Below, one piece after another: positions 1-8,619 of a stretch of 64,000 nucleotides of DNA (its first letter is position 1; the number at the start of each line of letters is the position of its first letter). Location: NCBI RefSeq assembly GCF_050410795.1, contig NZ_CP191258.1, forward strand, positions 3,658,001-3,722,000. The letters run 5' to 3'. The notes below the pieces were generated by a model. It saw nothing but the letters and a program-made list of their open reading frames with translations. It made no database searches and had not been told where the DNA came from. The DNA is from Fontivita pretiosa (GTDB taxonomy: Bacteria; Planctomycetota; Phycisphaerae; Tepidisphaerales; Tepidisphaeraceae). Made by a program: the position numbers and the translations under genes.

Positions 1-1
1 C

Positions 2-1009
2 ACGTTCGTGCACTTCGCGTTCGAGCCGTTTACCGGTCTGCGGGCGCCCGGGGTGCGTCTGGTGAACCTGGGGATGTTCGGTCTGTTGATCGCGTTCACC
101 GCATGGCTCTGCCGTCTGCGCGGAGACGATGTGTCCATCGCATTTTCGCTCGTCGGGCTTCCCCTTCTCTGGAAAATGAGCGGTCTGGCGATGACCGAGA
201 TGCCCGCGATGTCGCTTTTCATGGCGGGATTGGCAGCACTTTGGGCATCGATGCAGCGATCCGGGCACCGTCAGTTGATACTGTCTGTCCTCGCCGGTGC
301 ATGCTTCGGAATTGCCGCGTTGGGTCGTCAACCGCTGCTGGTGGTTATCGTCGCAATCCCGATCCTCTGGCAATCGCGCCAGCACGCGTTGCCCCTGCTG
401 GCGGCGATGGTTGTGCCACTGATCATCACTGTGCCGGTCTTCTGGGCTTGGAAAGGCCTTGTGCCTCCCCAGGCGGCATCCACGGCGTCTGGGTGGGCAC
501 CAGGCCACGCCGCGCTCGCTCTGGCCTACGCAGCAGCGCTGGTCCTCATCCTCGCGCCAGGTTTCTTCAAACTCACCGGCCCGCTGCTTGTCTGCGCTGC
601 GGCAATGTCGATTGGTCAGATACTGCTCTGGCCTGTCCGGATCATCCCGATGGTCGGGATCGCCCGTGGCGTGCTGCCCGCGAGCTTTCTGGCACCATTT
701 TCAGTGGCCGTGGTCGCCGTGATGCTCCTCGCCGGCTGGCTCCTGGCTCTCTCGATCGTACGCCGCATGGCGCGTTACCCCGAGCAGCGTTGGGGCTCGT
801 TTCTCGGTCTAACTTGCCTGCTGCTGTTGATCAGCGCTGCAAAGGTGACCCACCAGTTCTCTCCTCGCTACGCCGCTGTGGCGGCGCCGCTGCTCGTGCT
901 GATCACTGCGGAACATTCTCCTCAAACTCCCGCGAAAGCGGCGCGGCTTGCGATCGGCATCGCCATCGGCGGCGCAAGCCTCACCTCTTTTTTCTTCTTC
1001 ACGCATTGA
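2..1009 (+). CDS. GT-C-like polytopic membrane protein, 5' truncated
   Basis: The frame is open to the left edge of the window, so the N-terminus lies outside. The visible part of about 335 residues is a chain of roughly nine hydrophobic segments joined by short basic loops. A short stretch, AMTEMPAMSLFMAG, resembles the (T/S)E-x-P turn found after an early membrane helix in GT-C fold glycosyltransferases such as the GT39/ArnT-like proteins. Those enzymes use lipid-linked sugars at the membrane. The catalytic first loop that would confirm the family is not visible, so the function is an inference. A second GT-C-like protein is encoded at 6645-8597. Confidence 0.6.
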   Translation, partial: TFVHFAFEPFTGLRAPGVRLVNLGMFGLLIAFTAWLCRLRGDDVSIAFSLVGLPLLWKMSGLAMTEMPAMSLFMAGLAALWASMQRSGHRQLILSVLAGACFGIAALGRQPLLVVIVAIPILWQSRQHALPLLAAMVVPLIITVPVFWAWKGLVPPQAASTASGWAPGHAALALAYAAALVLILAPGFFKLTGPLLVCAAAMSIGQILLWPVRIIPMVGIARGVLPASFLAPFSVAVVAVMLLAGWLLALSIVRRMARYPEQRWGSFLGLTCLLLLISAAKVTHQFSPRYAAVAAPLLVLITAEHSPQTPAKAARLAIGIAIGGASLTSFFFFTH

Positions 1010-1179
1010 AGGCCCAAACAGATTGCCCGGTACACTGCGTGTGAGTGCATGTACTCGCCTGGTCGAAGATGCGAAAAAAAAGCGTGAACAGAGCCAGATG
1101 TCCGGTATCCAGAGGCGCTGCCGGGCCTATGATCGGATGTTGTTGGGCAGGCTGGCATGAATACCTGCCACTACGGATC

Positions 1180-1725
1180 ATGGATCTTACCGGAGAACAA
1201 TTGGAAGAACTGCGCGTAGCGGTCGGCCTCGCCCGGGCCCGCCCCGAGGTTCGCCTGGCCGTGCACAACCTGTACCGGGCGGTGCAGGACGCGATCGACC
1301 TGCGTCGTCCGGTCTGCGTCGCCTCCGGACGGTGCTGCAAGTTTGACGAGTTCGGGCATCGACTGTTCGTCACCACGCTGGAACTGGCCACGTTCGTCCA
1401 TGATCTGTCGCAGTTGCATGCGGCTGGGGCCGGCGGGGGGCCTGGCTGCTGTCCATTCCAGCATGAGAAGCTTTGCTCGGTTCATGCGATCCGGCCCTTT
1501 GGCTGCCGAATCTTCTTCTGCGACCAGACGGCTGGCCAGTGGCAGCAGCAGCAATACGCCCGGTTCCACCGCGAGCTGCAACGTCTGCACGAGCAGTTGA
1601 ACGTGCCGTACTTTTATGTCGAGTGGCGGCAGGCGCTGGCGGCGCTGCGGTGGCCGGGGGATGCTTGTCCGCCGGCTGACACCTGGTCCCTCCCAACCCC
1701 TGTCACTGGAACGACTTCGCTTTGA
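1180..1725 (+). CDS. YkgJ-type cysteine-cluster protein
   Basis: A protein of about 181 residues with the cysteine spacing of the YkgJ/CxxCxxCC family (putative zinc- or iron-chelating proteins): SGRCCKF near residue 50, then CCPF, KLCSVH and GCRIFFCD between about residues 88 and 115. The RPFGCRIFFC segment is the most family-like part. A longer in-frame start at 1045 (GTG) would add 45 low-quality residues. ATG 1180, giving MDLTGEQLEELR, fits the family better, although no clear ribosome binding site precedes it. The biochemical role of this family is poorly defined. Confidence 0.8.
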   Translation: MDLTGEQLEELRVAVGLARARPEVRLAVHNLYRAVQDAIDLRRPVCVASGRCCKFDEFGHRLFVTTLELATFVHDLSQLHAAGAGGGPGCCPFQHEKLCSVHAIRPFGCRIFFCDQTAGQWQQQQYARFHRELQRLHEQLNVPYFYVEWRQALAALRWPGDACPPADTWSLPTPVTGTTSL

Positions 1726-1751
1726 CACCGTGCCGCCGGCGCTGGTAGATT
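1722..1751 (+). promoter_or_regulatory. Candidate sigma70-type promoter
   Basis: A perfect TTGACA at 1722-1727 is followed after 18 bp by TAGATT at 1746-1751 (4 of 6 matches to TATAAT). It overlaps the stop codon of the upstream gene and lies about 50 bp before the small lipoprotein gene. The leader between promoter and gene contains a short perfect hairpin (GCCGCGA and TCGCGGC, 1755-1770). This is sequence evidence only. Confidence 0.45.
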
Positions 1752-1802
1752 GCAGCCGCGAAATCGCGGCACCCGGGAGTTCTCAACCACAGAGGTTGTG
1801 TC

Positions 1803-2015
1803 ATGAAGCGAATGGCATTGGTAGTCCTGGCGCTGCTGATGGGGGGATGCGCTCGGCCGTTTGAGGTTGGCTGGTCGCCGGCCTACAGCGCCCGTGAGCG
1901 CCACCAGCAGATCGCCCGCAACTGGGACTGGGAGGGCAAGCAGCTTGTCGATGATATCGACCGCGCTCTGCTGCTTCGTCCGATGGGTCACCTGACGATC
2001 TGGCATCTGCGATAA
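1803..2015 (+). CDS. Small lipoprotein
   Basis: A 70-residue protein with a lipoprotein signal: basic N-terminus MKRM, a hydrophobic stretch, and the lipobox LMGGC, with lipidation predicted at Cys16. The mature part of about 55 residues is rich in Trp, Arg and Gln (for example RNWDWEGKQLVDDIDRALL) and has no domain I recognise. The start is fixed by the signal peptide. A promoter-like sequence and a hairpin lie just upstream, suggesting it is transcribed on its own. It is probably anchored in the cell envelope. Confidence 0.65.
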   Translation: MKRMALVVLALLMGGCARPFEVGWSPAYSARERHQQIARNWDWEGKQLVDDIDRALLLRPMGHLTIWHLR

Positions 2016-2226
2016 GCTGCGCCACAGGCCCCGGTTGCCGCGTGCAGCATCACGCTGCTGCGGCGCGCGTTCTCTTTGCGCGCCAGCCATGGGCAAGGCG
2101 CCGCGCCTGAGCCTGCTCGGCATGCGCGTGGGTGTAAGCCGAACCACAATCGCTCGGCCATCGCGCGTTTGAGCAGCCTGTCGGACTTTATCCCCAACCC
2201 GCCGCACGGTACTCTTCATCGGCGAG

Positions 2227-3702
2227 ATGCTTGGTCGTTTTCTCTCCTTCCGCACCCGGCATCAGCCGTACATGGTGCGGCTGTCCTACCGACACGAGCT
2301 TCGATCGGCGCTGACGTTTCCGCTGGCGGCTTCGCTGGCGGAAGGATCGTTCACCGGGATCATAGCGGCCAAGCATTTCCAGGCGTCGGTGCTGCTGATG
2401 TCGGTGATCACCGCGGCGCCGATGTTCGGCAACATCATGGCGATGGTGTGGTCGGAGCTGTCGATCGGCCGGCGAAAGGTTCCGTTTGTAAACCTGCTTC
2501 AGCTCGGCGTGATCCTGATGGTCGCGTCGGTGGCGCTGACGGCGATGGTTCCGCTGGAAGTGACGTTGTGGCACATCGGCGGGCGCGCGGTGACGATCAA
2601 CGCCGCCGGCTGGGTCTTCGCCGCCCAGATTGTCATTGCCCGCATGCTGGCCAGCGGCATCATCACGATTCGCAGCCAGATCTGGCGGGCGAATTACCCG
2701 CGCTGGGTGCGGGCGCAGGTGACCAGCCGAATTGCCGTCGTGGCCACCACCGTCCTGGCCGTCACCACCTTCGCGGGTTCGTACATTCTGGATCAGAATC
2801 CGCACGCGTACGTGTATCTGTATCCGATCGCGGCGCTGATCGGTGCGATCGGGATCTGGCAGTTCAGCAAGATTCGCGTTCGCCGCGAAGCGCTTCTGCT
2901 GCGGCGCGAGGAGCAGCTTTACGCTCCACGTCCCGAAGGACTGTCGCAGACCGATGAAACCAACGTCCTGAACTACCAGGCCAGAGCGCCGCGCGTCGGC
3001 CTGCTTCGCTTCTTTATCCAGTCCTTCCAGCAGGCCGGGCAGATCCTGCGCGAGGACAAAGCCTTTCGCGACTATCAGCGCTGGCAGTTCCTCAGCGGGT
3101 TTTCGTTCATGCTTTACGGCCCGTCGCTGCTGTACATGGTCAGCACGCAGATGACCGACCCGACCAGGCACTATCTGCTGGCGACGGTCGTGCTTCAGCT
3201 TGTGCCGATGGTTGTGTCGCTGGTGGCCACACAGGCGTGGGCGCCGCTGTTCGACCGCGTGCATGTGGTCCTGTTCCGCGTGTATCAGTCGTACGTTTCA
3301 GTGGCCGGGCAACTCACGCTGTTTCTGGGCGCTGTCTGGGCGTGGAAGCTGGGCGGATCGGAGAAGACCGGCCTGGCGATCATTACGTTGGGGCAAGTGC
3401 TGGTCGGGATCAGCACCGGAGCGGGGAATCTTGCCTGGAACCTGGGACACAACGACTTTGCTCCCCGCGACAAGGCCGCCGTCTACATGGGCGTGCACGT
3501 GATGCTCACCGGGGTGCGCGGTTGCCTGGCGCCGTTTCTGGGCTCGTGGCTGTACGAACATCTGCTGGGGCGATATGTCTTTCTGCTATCCACGCTGATC
3601 TGCACGGTGGCGATGTTCGGGTTCATGTCGATGGCCCGCGCCACGCCCAGCAAGTTTTTCAGCAAGCCGGTCGCCCAGCCGGCGCCGCAGACGTCGGGAT
3701 AG
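2227..3702 (+). CDS. MFS-like transporter
   Basis: A polytopic protein of 491 residues with about 11-12 hydrophobic segments, which matches the usual size and layout of major facilitator superfamily permeases. The first half has a short basic loop after a membrane helix (ELSIGRRKVPFVN) in the position of the MFS loop 2-3 motif. A central cytoplasmic region near residues 215-290 carries many charged residues and separates two six-helix halves. The C-terminus is a short soluble Pro/Ala tail. The substrate cannot be read from the sequence. The start at 2227 gives a plausible N-terminus; an ATG further in (MVRLSYRHELR) is an alternative. The 210 bp upstream, from 2016 to 2226, show nothing recognisable. 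Confidence 0.7.
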   Translation: MLGRFLSFRTRHQPYMVRLSYRHELRSALTFPLAASLAEGSFTGIIAAKHFQASVLLMSVITAAPMFGNIMAMVWSELSIGRRKVPFVNLLQLGVILMVASVALTAMVPLEVTLWHIGGRAVTINAAGWVFAAQIVIARMLASGIITIRSQIWRANYPRWVRAQVTSRIAVVATTVLAVTTFAGSYILDQNPHAYVYLYPIAALIGAIGIWQFSKIRVRREALLLRREEQLYAPRPEGLSQTDETNVLNYQARAPRVGLLRFFIQSFQQAGQILREDKAFRDYQRWQFLSGFSFMLYGPSLLYMVSTQMTDPTRHYLLATVVLQLVPMVVSLVATQAWAPLFDRVHVVLFRVYQSYVSVAGQLTLFLGAVWAWKLGGSEKTGLAIITLGQVLVGISTGAGNLAWNLGHNDFAPRDKAAVYMGVHVMLTGVRGCLAPFLGSWLYEHLLGRYVFLLSTLICTVAMFGFMSMARATPSKFFSKPVAQPAPQTSG

Positions 3703-3773
3703 GCCGCACGCCGCGTCTGGCCAGCGCTGGCTGATGGAATGAAGCTGCGCCCGGCGATAGAATCGCGCGACGA

Positions 3774-4493
3774 ATGAGCGGTGGCGGTGGTTATCCGATC
3801 GTCTTGGAGCTGCGTGACCGGCCGGTGGTCATCGTCGGCGGGGGGCAGGTTGCGCTGCGCAAGGCGCTGGGATTGCTCGCGTCGGGCGCCACCAACGTGC
3901 GGGTCGTGTCTCCCAGGTTTCATCCCCACATGCCGGCGCAGGTGCAGCGAATCGCCCAGGAGTATCGCGCCGAACACCTGGCCGGGGCGATGCTGGTGTT
4001 TGCGGCGACGGATTCGCCGCAGGTGAACGAGGCGGTGGTTCGCGACGCCCGCGCGATCGGCGCGCTGGTCTGCCGGGCCGATGCCGACGAGCAGGACAGC
4101 GGCGACTTCGCCACTCCGGCCATGTTCCGCGACGGGGCGCTGCTGGTGACGGTCTCCACATGCGGCAGTCCGGCGCTGGCGGCGATGGTGCGCGACCGGC
4201 TTCAGGCGGCGATCGATCCGCAGTGGGCCCGGCTGGCCGATGCGCTGCGGGTGCTGCGCCCGCAGATTCGCGCTTCGATCCCGGCGGCGTTGCGCCCGCG
4301 ACTGTTCCGTGAGCTGTGCAGCGAAGCGGCGATGCAGGCGTTGTCCAGCGGCGGGGTGGAGGCGCTTCGGGCGTGGCTGTGGCGGCGATTCGCGGAGCTT
4401 TCGGGCTCGCCCGCCGACGCCGCTGCCGTGCCCCCCTCCGTTCACAGCAGCCAGCAGGACTCGCCACCGCCAGAGGAAAGGTCCAATGCCTAG
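3774..4493 (+). CDS. Precorrin-2 dehydrogenase / sirohydrochlorin ferrochelatase (Met8/CysG N-terminal type)
   Basis: A protein of 239 residues. An N-terminal Rossmann motif VVIVGGGQVALRKALGLL (about residues 17-35) binds NAD, and the siroheme-synthase signature VSTCGSPALAAMVRDRL lies around residue 125. This matches the Met8/CysG-N family, which oxidises precorrin-2 to sirohydrochlorin and may insert iron to make siroheme. The last 50 residues are Pro/Ala rich and probably unstructured. Its stop overlaps the start of the CcsA/HemX-like gene by 8 bp, and hemA follows, so the three genes form a tetrapyrrole-synthesis operon. There is no SUMT methyltransferase domain, unlike full-length CysG. 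Confidence 0.85.
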   Translation: MSGGGGYPIVLELRDRPVVIVGGGQVALRKALGLLASGATNVRVVSPRFHPHMPAQVQRIAQEYRAEHLAGAMLVFAATDSPQVNEAVVRDARAIGALVCRADADEQDSGDFATPAMFRDGALLVTVSTCGSPALAAMVRDRLQAAIDPQWARLADALRVLRPQIRASIPAALRPRLFRELCSEAAMQALSSGGVEALRAWLWRRFAELSGSPADAAAVPPSVHSSQQDSPPPEERSNA

Positions 4494-5298
4494 CGCCGGT
4501 CAGATCACGCTGGTTTTCGTCTCGATTGCGCTGTTCGTTGTCGGAGGAGTCATCTCGCTGTGGCGCCTGCGGCGGGAGCGCGCCTGGCAGCGGGCCGTGG
4601 CCAGAGTCTGCATGTGGCTGGGCGTGCTGACATCGTTGATCGTGCTGGTGTGGCACGCGCTGGGCCGCGGGAGCTGGCTGCCGCTGGAGGACAACTTCGA
4701 CGCGTTGATCTGGCTGGCGGTGGTGCTGGCGGTATTCGTGATGTACGTGCAGCGTCGCCGGCCGATCGGCGGGCTGGACTGGTTCGTCATGCCGATCGTG
4801 ATCCTGCTGCTGATCGGGTCGGCGGTGACGGGACTGACCGATCCGCACGCGTATGACGTGAAGACGATCTGGTCATGGGTGCATCGTGCCACAGCGTACG
4901 GCGGGGCGGCGGCGTTCGCCGTCGCCGGCGCCGCCGGGGCCATGTACCTGATCGCCAACCACCGCCTGCGGCGGAAGGTGGCGCTGGCCAGCGGCCCGCG
5001 GCTGGGAAGCCTGGAGCGTCTGGAACAACTCACGCTCACGTCGGTGACGCTGGGTTTTGCGCTGCTGACCATCGGAGCGATCACGGGATTCGCCGAAATG
5101 ATCCGCGAGGATCGCGCCACGCCAAAGGCCAAGATCGTGCTCACCGCCGCCGTCTGGCTGATCTACGCGCTGGTGTTGCACTCGCCGATCAATCCGAGCT
5201 TCCGCGGTCGTCGCGCCGCCATGCTCAGCATCCTCGGCTTCGTGCTGATGCTCGGGGTGATCTTCGCCGTGCTGATGATGCCCACGGTAGGCGGATGA
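4486..5298 (+). CDS. CcsA/HemX-like cytochrome c assembly membrane protein
   Basis: ATG 4486 sits behind a purine-rich ribosome binding site (AGAGGAAAGG) and overlaps the upstream stop, giving 270 residues with about eight membrane helices. The segments WLPLEDNFDALIWLA and WSWVHRATAYGGAAAF resemble the periplasmic loops of the CcmC/CcsA/HemX haem-handling family. In Bacillus, hemX precedes the other hem genes and affects glutamyl-tRNA reductase levels; here the gene sits directly between the siroheme gene and hemA, the same neighbourhood. Whether it moves haem for cytochrome c maturation or regulates HemA cannot be told from the sequence. A reading that starts at 4240 is an extension through the upstream gene and was rejected. 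Confidence 0.8.
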   Translation: MPSAGQITLVFVSIALFVVGGVISLWRLRRERAWQRAVARVCMWLGVLTSLIVLVWHALGRGSWLPLEDNFDALIWLAVVLAVFVMYVQRRRPIGGLDWFVMPIVILLLIGSAVTGLTDPHAYDVKTIWSWVHRATAYGGAAAFAVAGAAGAMYLIANHRLRRKVALASGPRLGSLERLEQLTLTSVTLGFALLTIGAITGFAEMIREDRATPKAKIVLTAAVWLIYALVLHSPINPSFRGRRAAMLSILGFVLMLGVIFAVLMMPTVGG

Positions 5299-5308
5299 CG
5301 GGTTGTCC

Positions 5309-6706
5309 ATGCAACGACTGCTGCTGCTGGGACTGAATCACACCACCGCGCCGCTGGACGTGCGCGAGCGGCTGGCGTTTTCAGCGGCGCAGCAGCGACG
5401 CGCCATCGAGCTGCTCAGGCAGCAGTATCCGCAGGCCGAAGCAGTGCTGCTCTCCACCTGCAACCGCGTCGAGCTGTACATCGCACGTGAGGTTCACGCA
5501 CAGCCCCGCGTCCAGCAGATGATCGACTTCCTCTCGCAGTTTCATGGCGTTCCGGTCGATCAGTTCCGCCTGCACCTGTACGAACGCGCCGAGCGGGAGG
5601 CGGTGGAGCATCTGTTCGGCGTCGCCGCTTCGCTGGATTCGATGGTGCTGGGGGAGAGTCAGATTCTGGGGCAGGTTCGCCAGGCGTACGACCTGTCGCG
5701 CCAGCTCGGTGCCGCCGGACCCGTGCTCAATCCGCTGTTTCAGCGTGCGCTGGCGGTGGGCAAGCAGGTGATGAACAGCACGCCGCTGGGAGAAGGACGG
5801 GTAAGCGTTTCGGGCGTGGCGGTGGAGTACGCGCGGCAGATCTTCGACCATTTCCAGGACAAGACGGTGCTGTGCGTCGGGGCGGGCAAGATGTCGAAGC
5901 TGGCGCTGCGGGGATTCGCTGCGCTGAAGCCCGGGCGGTTGCTGGTGGCCAACCGCGACGAGCACAAAGCGCGTCGTCTGGCGGCGCAGTTCGCGGCCGA
6001 GGCCGTGCCGCTGACGCAACTGGATGCGCATCTGGTGGAGGCCGACATCGTCATCAGCTCCACCGGCGCCGTCGAGCCGGTGATCACCCGCCGACACTTC
6101 CAGGGGCTGCTGCGCCGGCGGCGGTATCGACCGATCTTCATCATCGACCTGGCCGTGCCGCGCGACGTGGAGCCGGCGGTGGCGGAACTCGAACACGTCT
6201 ACCTGTACAACCTGGACGATCTTCAGCGCGCCGTGGCCCGAACCCACAGCCAGCGCAGTAAGGTTGTCGAGCAGGCACGGGCGATCGTGCAGCAGCATGT
6301 CGAGCAGTACCTGGCCTGGCAGAGGCAGCGGGAACTGGGTCCGGCGATTGACCAGCTCTACCGGCGTTGCCACGCGATCGCCGCCGACGAAGTCGCCCGG
6401 GCGCTGAACCGCATCGAGGGGCTGGACGAGCCACAGCGGGCGGCGGCTCAGCAACTGATGGGCGAGCTTGCCCGGCGGATCGTCAACAAGATCCTGCACG
6501 ATCCGGTCACGACCCTGCGGCAGGGCGATCAGCTTCACGCCCCGGCGGGACAGTATCTGCACGCGCTTCAGCGGTTGTTTCATCTGGAACCGGCCGAATT
6601 GACTGCGCTTGAATCGACACAGCGGGCAGGCGAAAACTCAGCGGATGATTCGCGCGGGCCGGAAGCTCGGGAGCCTGAGCAGCAGCACGATCGCGGGGCG
6701 GGCTGA
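5309..6706 (+). CDS. hemA: Glutamyl-tRNA reductase
   Basis: Catalyses the NADPH-dependent reduction of glutamyl-tRNA to glutamate-1-semialdehyde, the first committed step of C5-pathway tetrapyrrole synthesis. The 465 residues carry all main family motifs: GLNHTTAPLDVRERL at the N-terminus, the catalytic-cysteine motif LLSTCNRVELY near residue 50, LGESQILGQVRQAY near 115, and the nucleotide-binding GAGKMSKLALRGF near 193, followed by the helical dimerisation domain. ATG 5309 is preferred because the protein then begins MQRLLLLGLNHTT; a TTG lies two codons upstream at 5303. It is 10 bp from the HemX-like gene and is overlapped at its 3' end by the next gene. Confidence 0.95.
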   Translation: MQRLLLLGLNHTTAPLDVRERLAFSAAQQRRAIELLRQQYPQAEAVLLSTCNRVELYIAREVHAQPRVQQMIDFLSQFHGVPVDQFRLHLYERAEREAVEHLFGVAASLDSMVLGESQILGQVRQAYDLSRQLGAAGPVLNPLFQRALAVGKQVMNSTPLGEGRVSVSGVAVEYARQIFDHFQDKTVLCVGAGKMSKLALRGFAALKPGRLLVANRDEHKARRLAAQFAAEAVPLTQLDAHLVEADIVISSTGAVEPVITRRHFQGLLRRRRYRPIFIIDLAVPRDVEPAVAELEHVYLYNLDDLQRAVARTHSQRSKVVEQARAIVQQHVEQYLAWQRQRELGPAIDQLYRRCHAIAADEVARALNRIEGLDEPQRAAAQQLMGELARRIVNKILHDPVTTLRQGDQLHAPAGQYLHALQRLFHLEPAELTALESTQRAGENSADDSRGPEAREPEQQHDRGAG

Positions 6707-8597
6707 TCGGTCGGGCGCGGTCTTCGCCGTTTGTGCCGCCCTGATCGCCGCCGCGGGCATTGTGGCGCTGGCGGGCTCATCGTGGGCGATCGTCGTCTAC
6801 CTGCTGATCGTCGAGGGCGCATGGGCGGCGGGGTGGCTGCTGTCGGCGGCGGGGATCGGCGCCTGCATTGTCCGGCTGTCAGGCATCAGGTGTGAATCCG
6901 CGAGTTTGTTCGCGGCGACCTGCGCGGCGCTGGGGATGGCGATTATCAGCATCCTCGTGCTGGTGCTGGGGTTGATGGGATGGATGGGCCGCCCGGCAGC
7001 GGTCGGGATCCTGGTCGCGGGATGGATCGCCGGCGCGGCGACGCTTGGCAGACAGGTCTGGAATCACAGGTCGCAGATTTCGGAATTCAACTTTCGATTT
7101 CGCATCACCGACGGCCAGTGGCTGTGGTTGCTGGTGGTCCCGATTGCGACGGCAGCGCTGGTGGCGGCGGCGGTGGTACCGGGGGTGCTATGGGGCGATG
7201 AGCCGCACGGATACGACGTGCTGGAATATCACCTTCAGGTTCCGCGCGAGTGGTACGAGCTGGGGCGGATCGTGCCGCTGAAGCACAATGTCTTTTCGTA
7301 CTTTCCGTTCAACGTCGAGATGCACTATTTGCTGGCGATGCACGTGCGCGGCGGGCCGTGGGCGGCAATGTATCTGGCGCAGCTCATGCACCTGGCATTC
7401 ATTGCGACTGCAATCGTTGCGATACATGGGGTGGTCAGGGAAGTTGCCGGGCCGCGGGCGGCAATCGGCAGCGCGCTGCTGGCGGCTGGGGCGCCCTGGA
7501 TGACGATGCTGGGCGGCGTGGCGTACAACGAGGGGGGGCTGCTCCTGTTCGGCACGCTGTCGATCGGCTGGACACTTCTGGGCATGCGACAGGAGCACCG
7601 CCTAAGGCCGCTGGCGCTGGCCGGGGCGATGGCGGGGTTCGCCTGTGGGGCCAAGCTCACGGCGGCGGCGATGGTGCTGGCGAGCGTGCCGGCCGCCATC
7701 GTCATCGCCGAATGCACGCGACCGCTGCGGGCGATCCGGTCGGCGGCGGTGTTTCTGCTGGCGGGGATCGTCACCTTCTCGCCGTGGTTGATCCGCAACG
7801 CCCTTTGGACGGGCAATCCGGTCTTTCCGGAAGCGAGCGGGCTGCTGGGGCGCGGGCCGTTCACTCCGATACAACAGCAGAGGTGGATCCGCGCGCATTC
7901 GCCCAGGGAAGATCAAAGACCGCTTCCTGCGCGACTGCGCGCGTTCGCGGCGCAGAATCTGGTGGACTGGCGGTATGGATACGCCGTGCTGCCGGTGGGG
8001 GTGATGGCGGCGGCATTGAGCCTGCGGCGGCGGGAGACGCTGGCGCTGTCGGTCGTGCTGATGGCCAACGCCATCGTCTGGCTCGGCTTCACGCACTTGC
8101 AGGGTCGGTTTTTCATCCTGTCGATTCCGCTGGTCGCGATGCTCGCGGGGCTGGTGCAGTTGCCCTGGTGGCGATGGCTGGTGCTCGGCGCGGCGCTGAT
8201 CGCGGCGGGAACTGCTCTGGCACAGCTTTCGCCTCGCATTGTGCGCGCCTCGTCGCTTATTGGGCTGGAAGACTATCGTCTGATCCTTCCGGAAGTGGCG
8301 GGCGGCGAAGTTCTGGATGGTGATCGTCCGATCGTCCTCGTCGGGGATGCCCAGGCCTTTCGCTGGCCGGTGCCGATGTCGCGGCTGCGATATCGCACGG
8401 TGTTTGACGTGGATGCCCGGCCAGACCAGTCGGTGATCGATGCGTGGATCGGCCCGGATGCTCCTCGCGATGCGATCATCATTGTGGATCCGGCCTCGCT
8501 TCGACGTTTCGCGCGGACGTACTGGGGGATCCCGCCGTTCGAGGGGACGCAGACACAGATGTTCATCCTCGATTCGTCTTCCAGGTCTTGGCCTTGA
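6645..8597 (+). CDS. GT-C-like integral membrane protein
   Basis: About 650 residues with some 12-14 hydrophobic segments. After the first cluster of helices comes GDEPHGYDVLEYHLQVPREW, which matches the acidic loop with a D/E-x-x-YHL pattern seen in GT-C fold glycosyltransferases (GT39-like). It is followed by YFPFNVEMHYLLAMHV, again typical of that group. The C-terminal 90 residues are a soluble alpha/beta-looking domain. ATG 6645 lies inside hemA, overlapping its end by about 60 bp; a longer start at 6609 is possible. Likely role: sugar transfer from a lipid-linked donor at the membrane. The acceptor is unknown. It converges on the acyl-CoA synthetase gene. Confidence 0.7.
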   Translation: MIRAGRKLGSLSSSTIAGRADRSGAVFAVCAALIAAAGIVALAGSSWAIVVYLLIVEGAWAAGWLLSAAGIGACIVRLSGIRCESASLFAATCAALGMAIISILVLVLGLMGWMGRPAAVGILVAGWIAGAATLGRQVWNHRSQISEFNFRFRITDGQWLWLLVVPIATAALVAAAVVPGVLWGDEPHGYDVLEYHLQVPREWYELGRIVPLKHNVFSYFPFNVEMHYLLAMHVRGGPWAAMYLAQLMHLAFIATAIVAIHGVVREVAGPRAAIGSALLAAGAPWMTMLGGVAYNEGGLLLFGTLSIGWTLLGMRQEHRLRPLALAGAMAGFACGAKLTAAAMVLASVPAAIVIAECTRPLRAIRSAAVFLLAGIVTFSPWLIRNALWTGNPVFPEASGLLGRGPFTPIQQQRWIRAHSPREDQRPLPARLRAFAAQNLVDWRYGYAVLPVGVMAAALSLRRRETLALSVVLMANAIVWLGFTHLQGRFFILSIPLVAMLAGLVQLPWWRWLVLGAALIAAGTALAQLSPRIVRASSLIGLEDYRLILPEVAGGEVLDGDRPIVLVGDAQAFRWPVPMSRLRYRTVFDVDARPDQSVIDAWIGPDAPRDAIIIVDPASLRRFARTYWGIPPFEGTQTQMFILDSSSRSWP

Positions 8598-8619
8598 GCG
8601 GAACCTTGCCGCAGCGGCC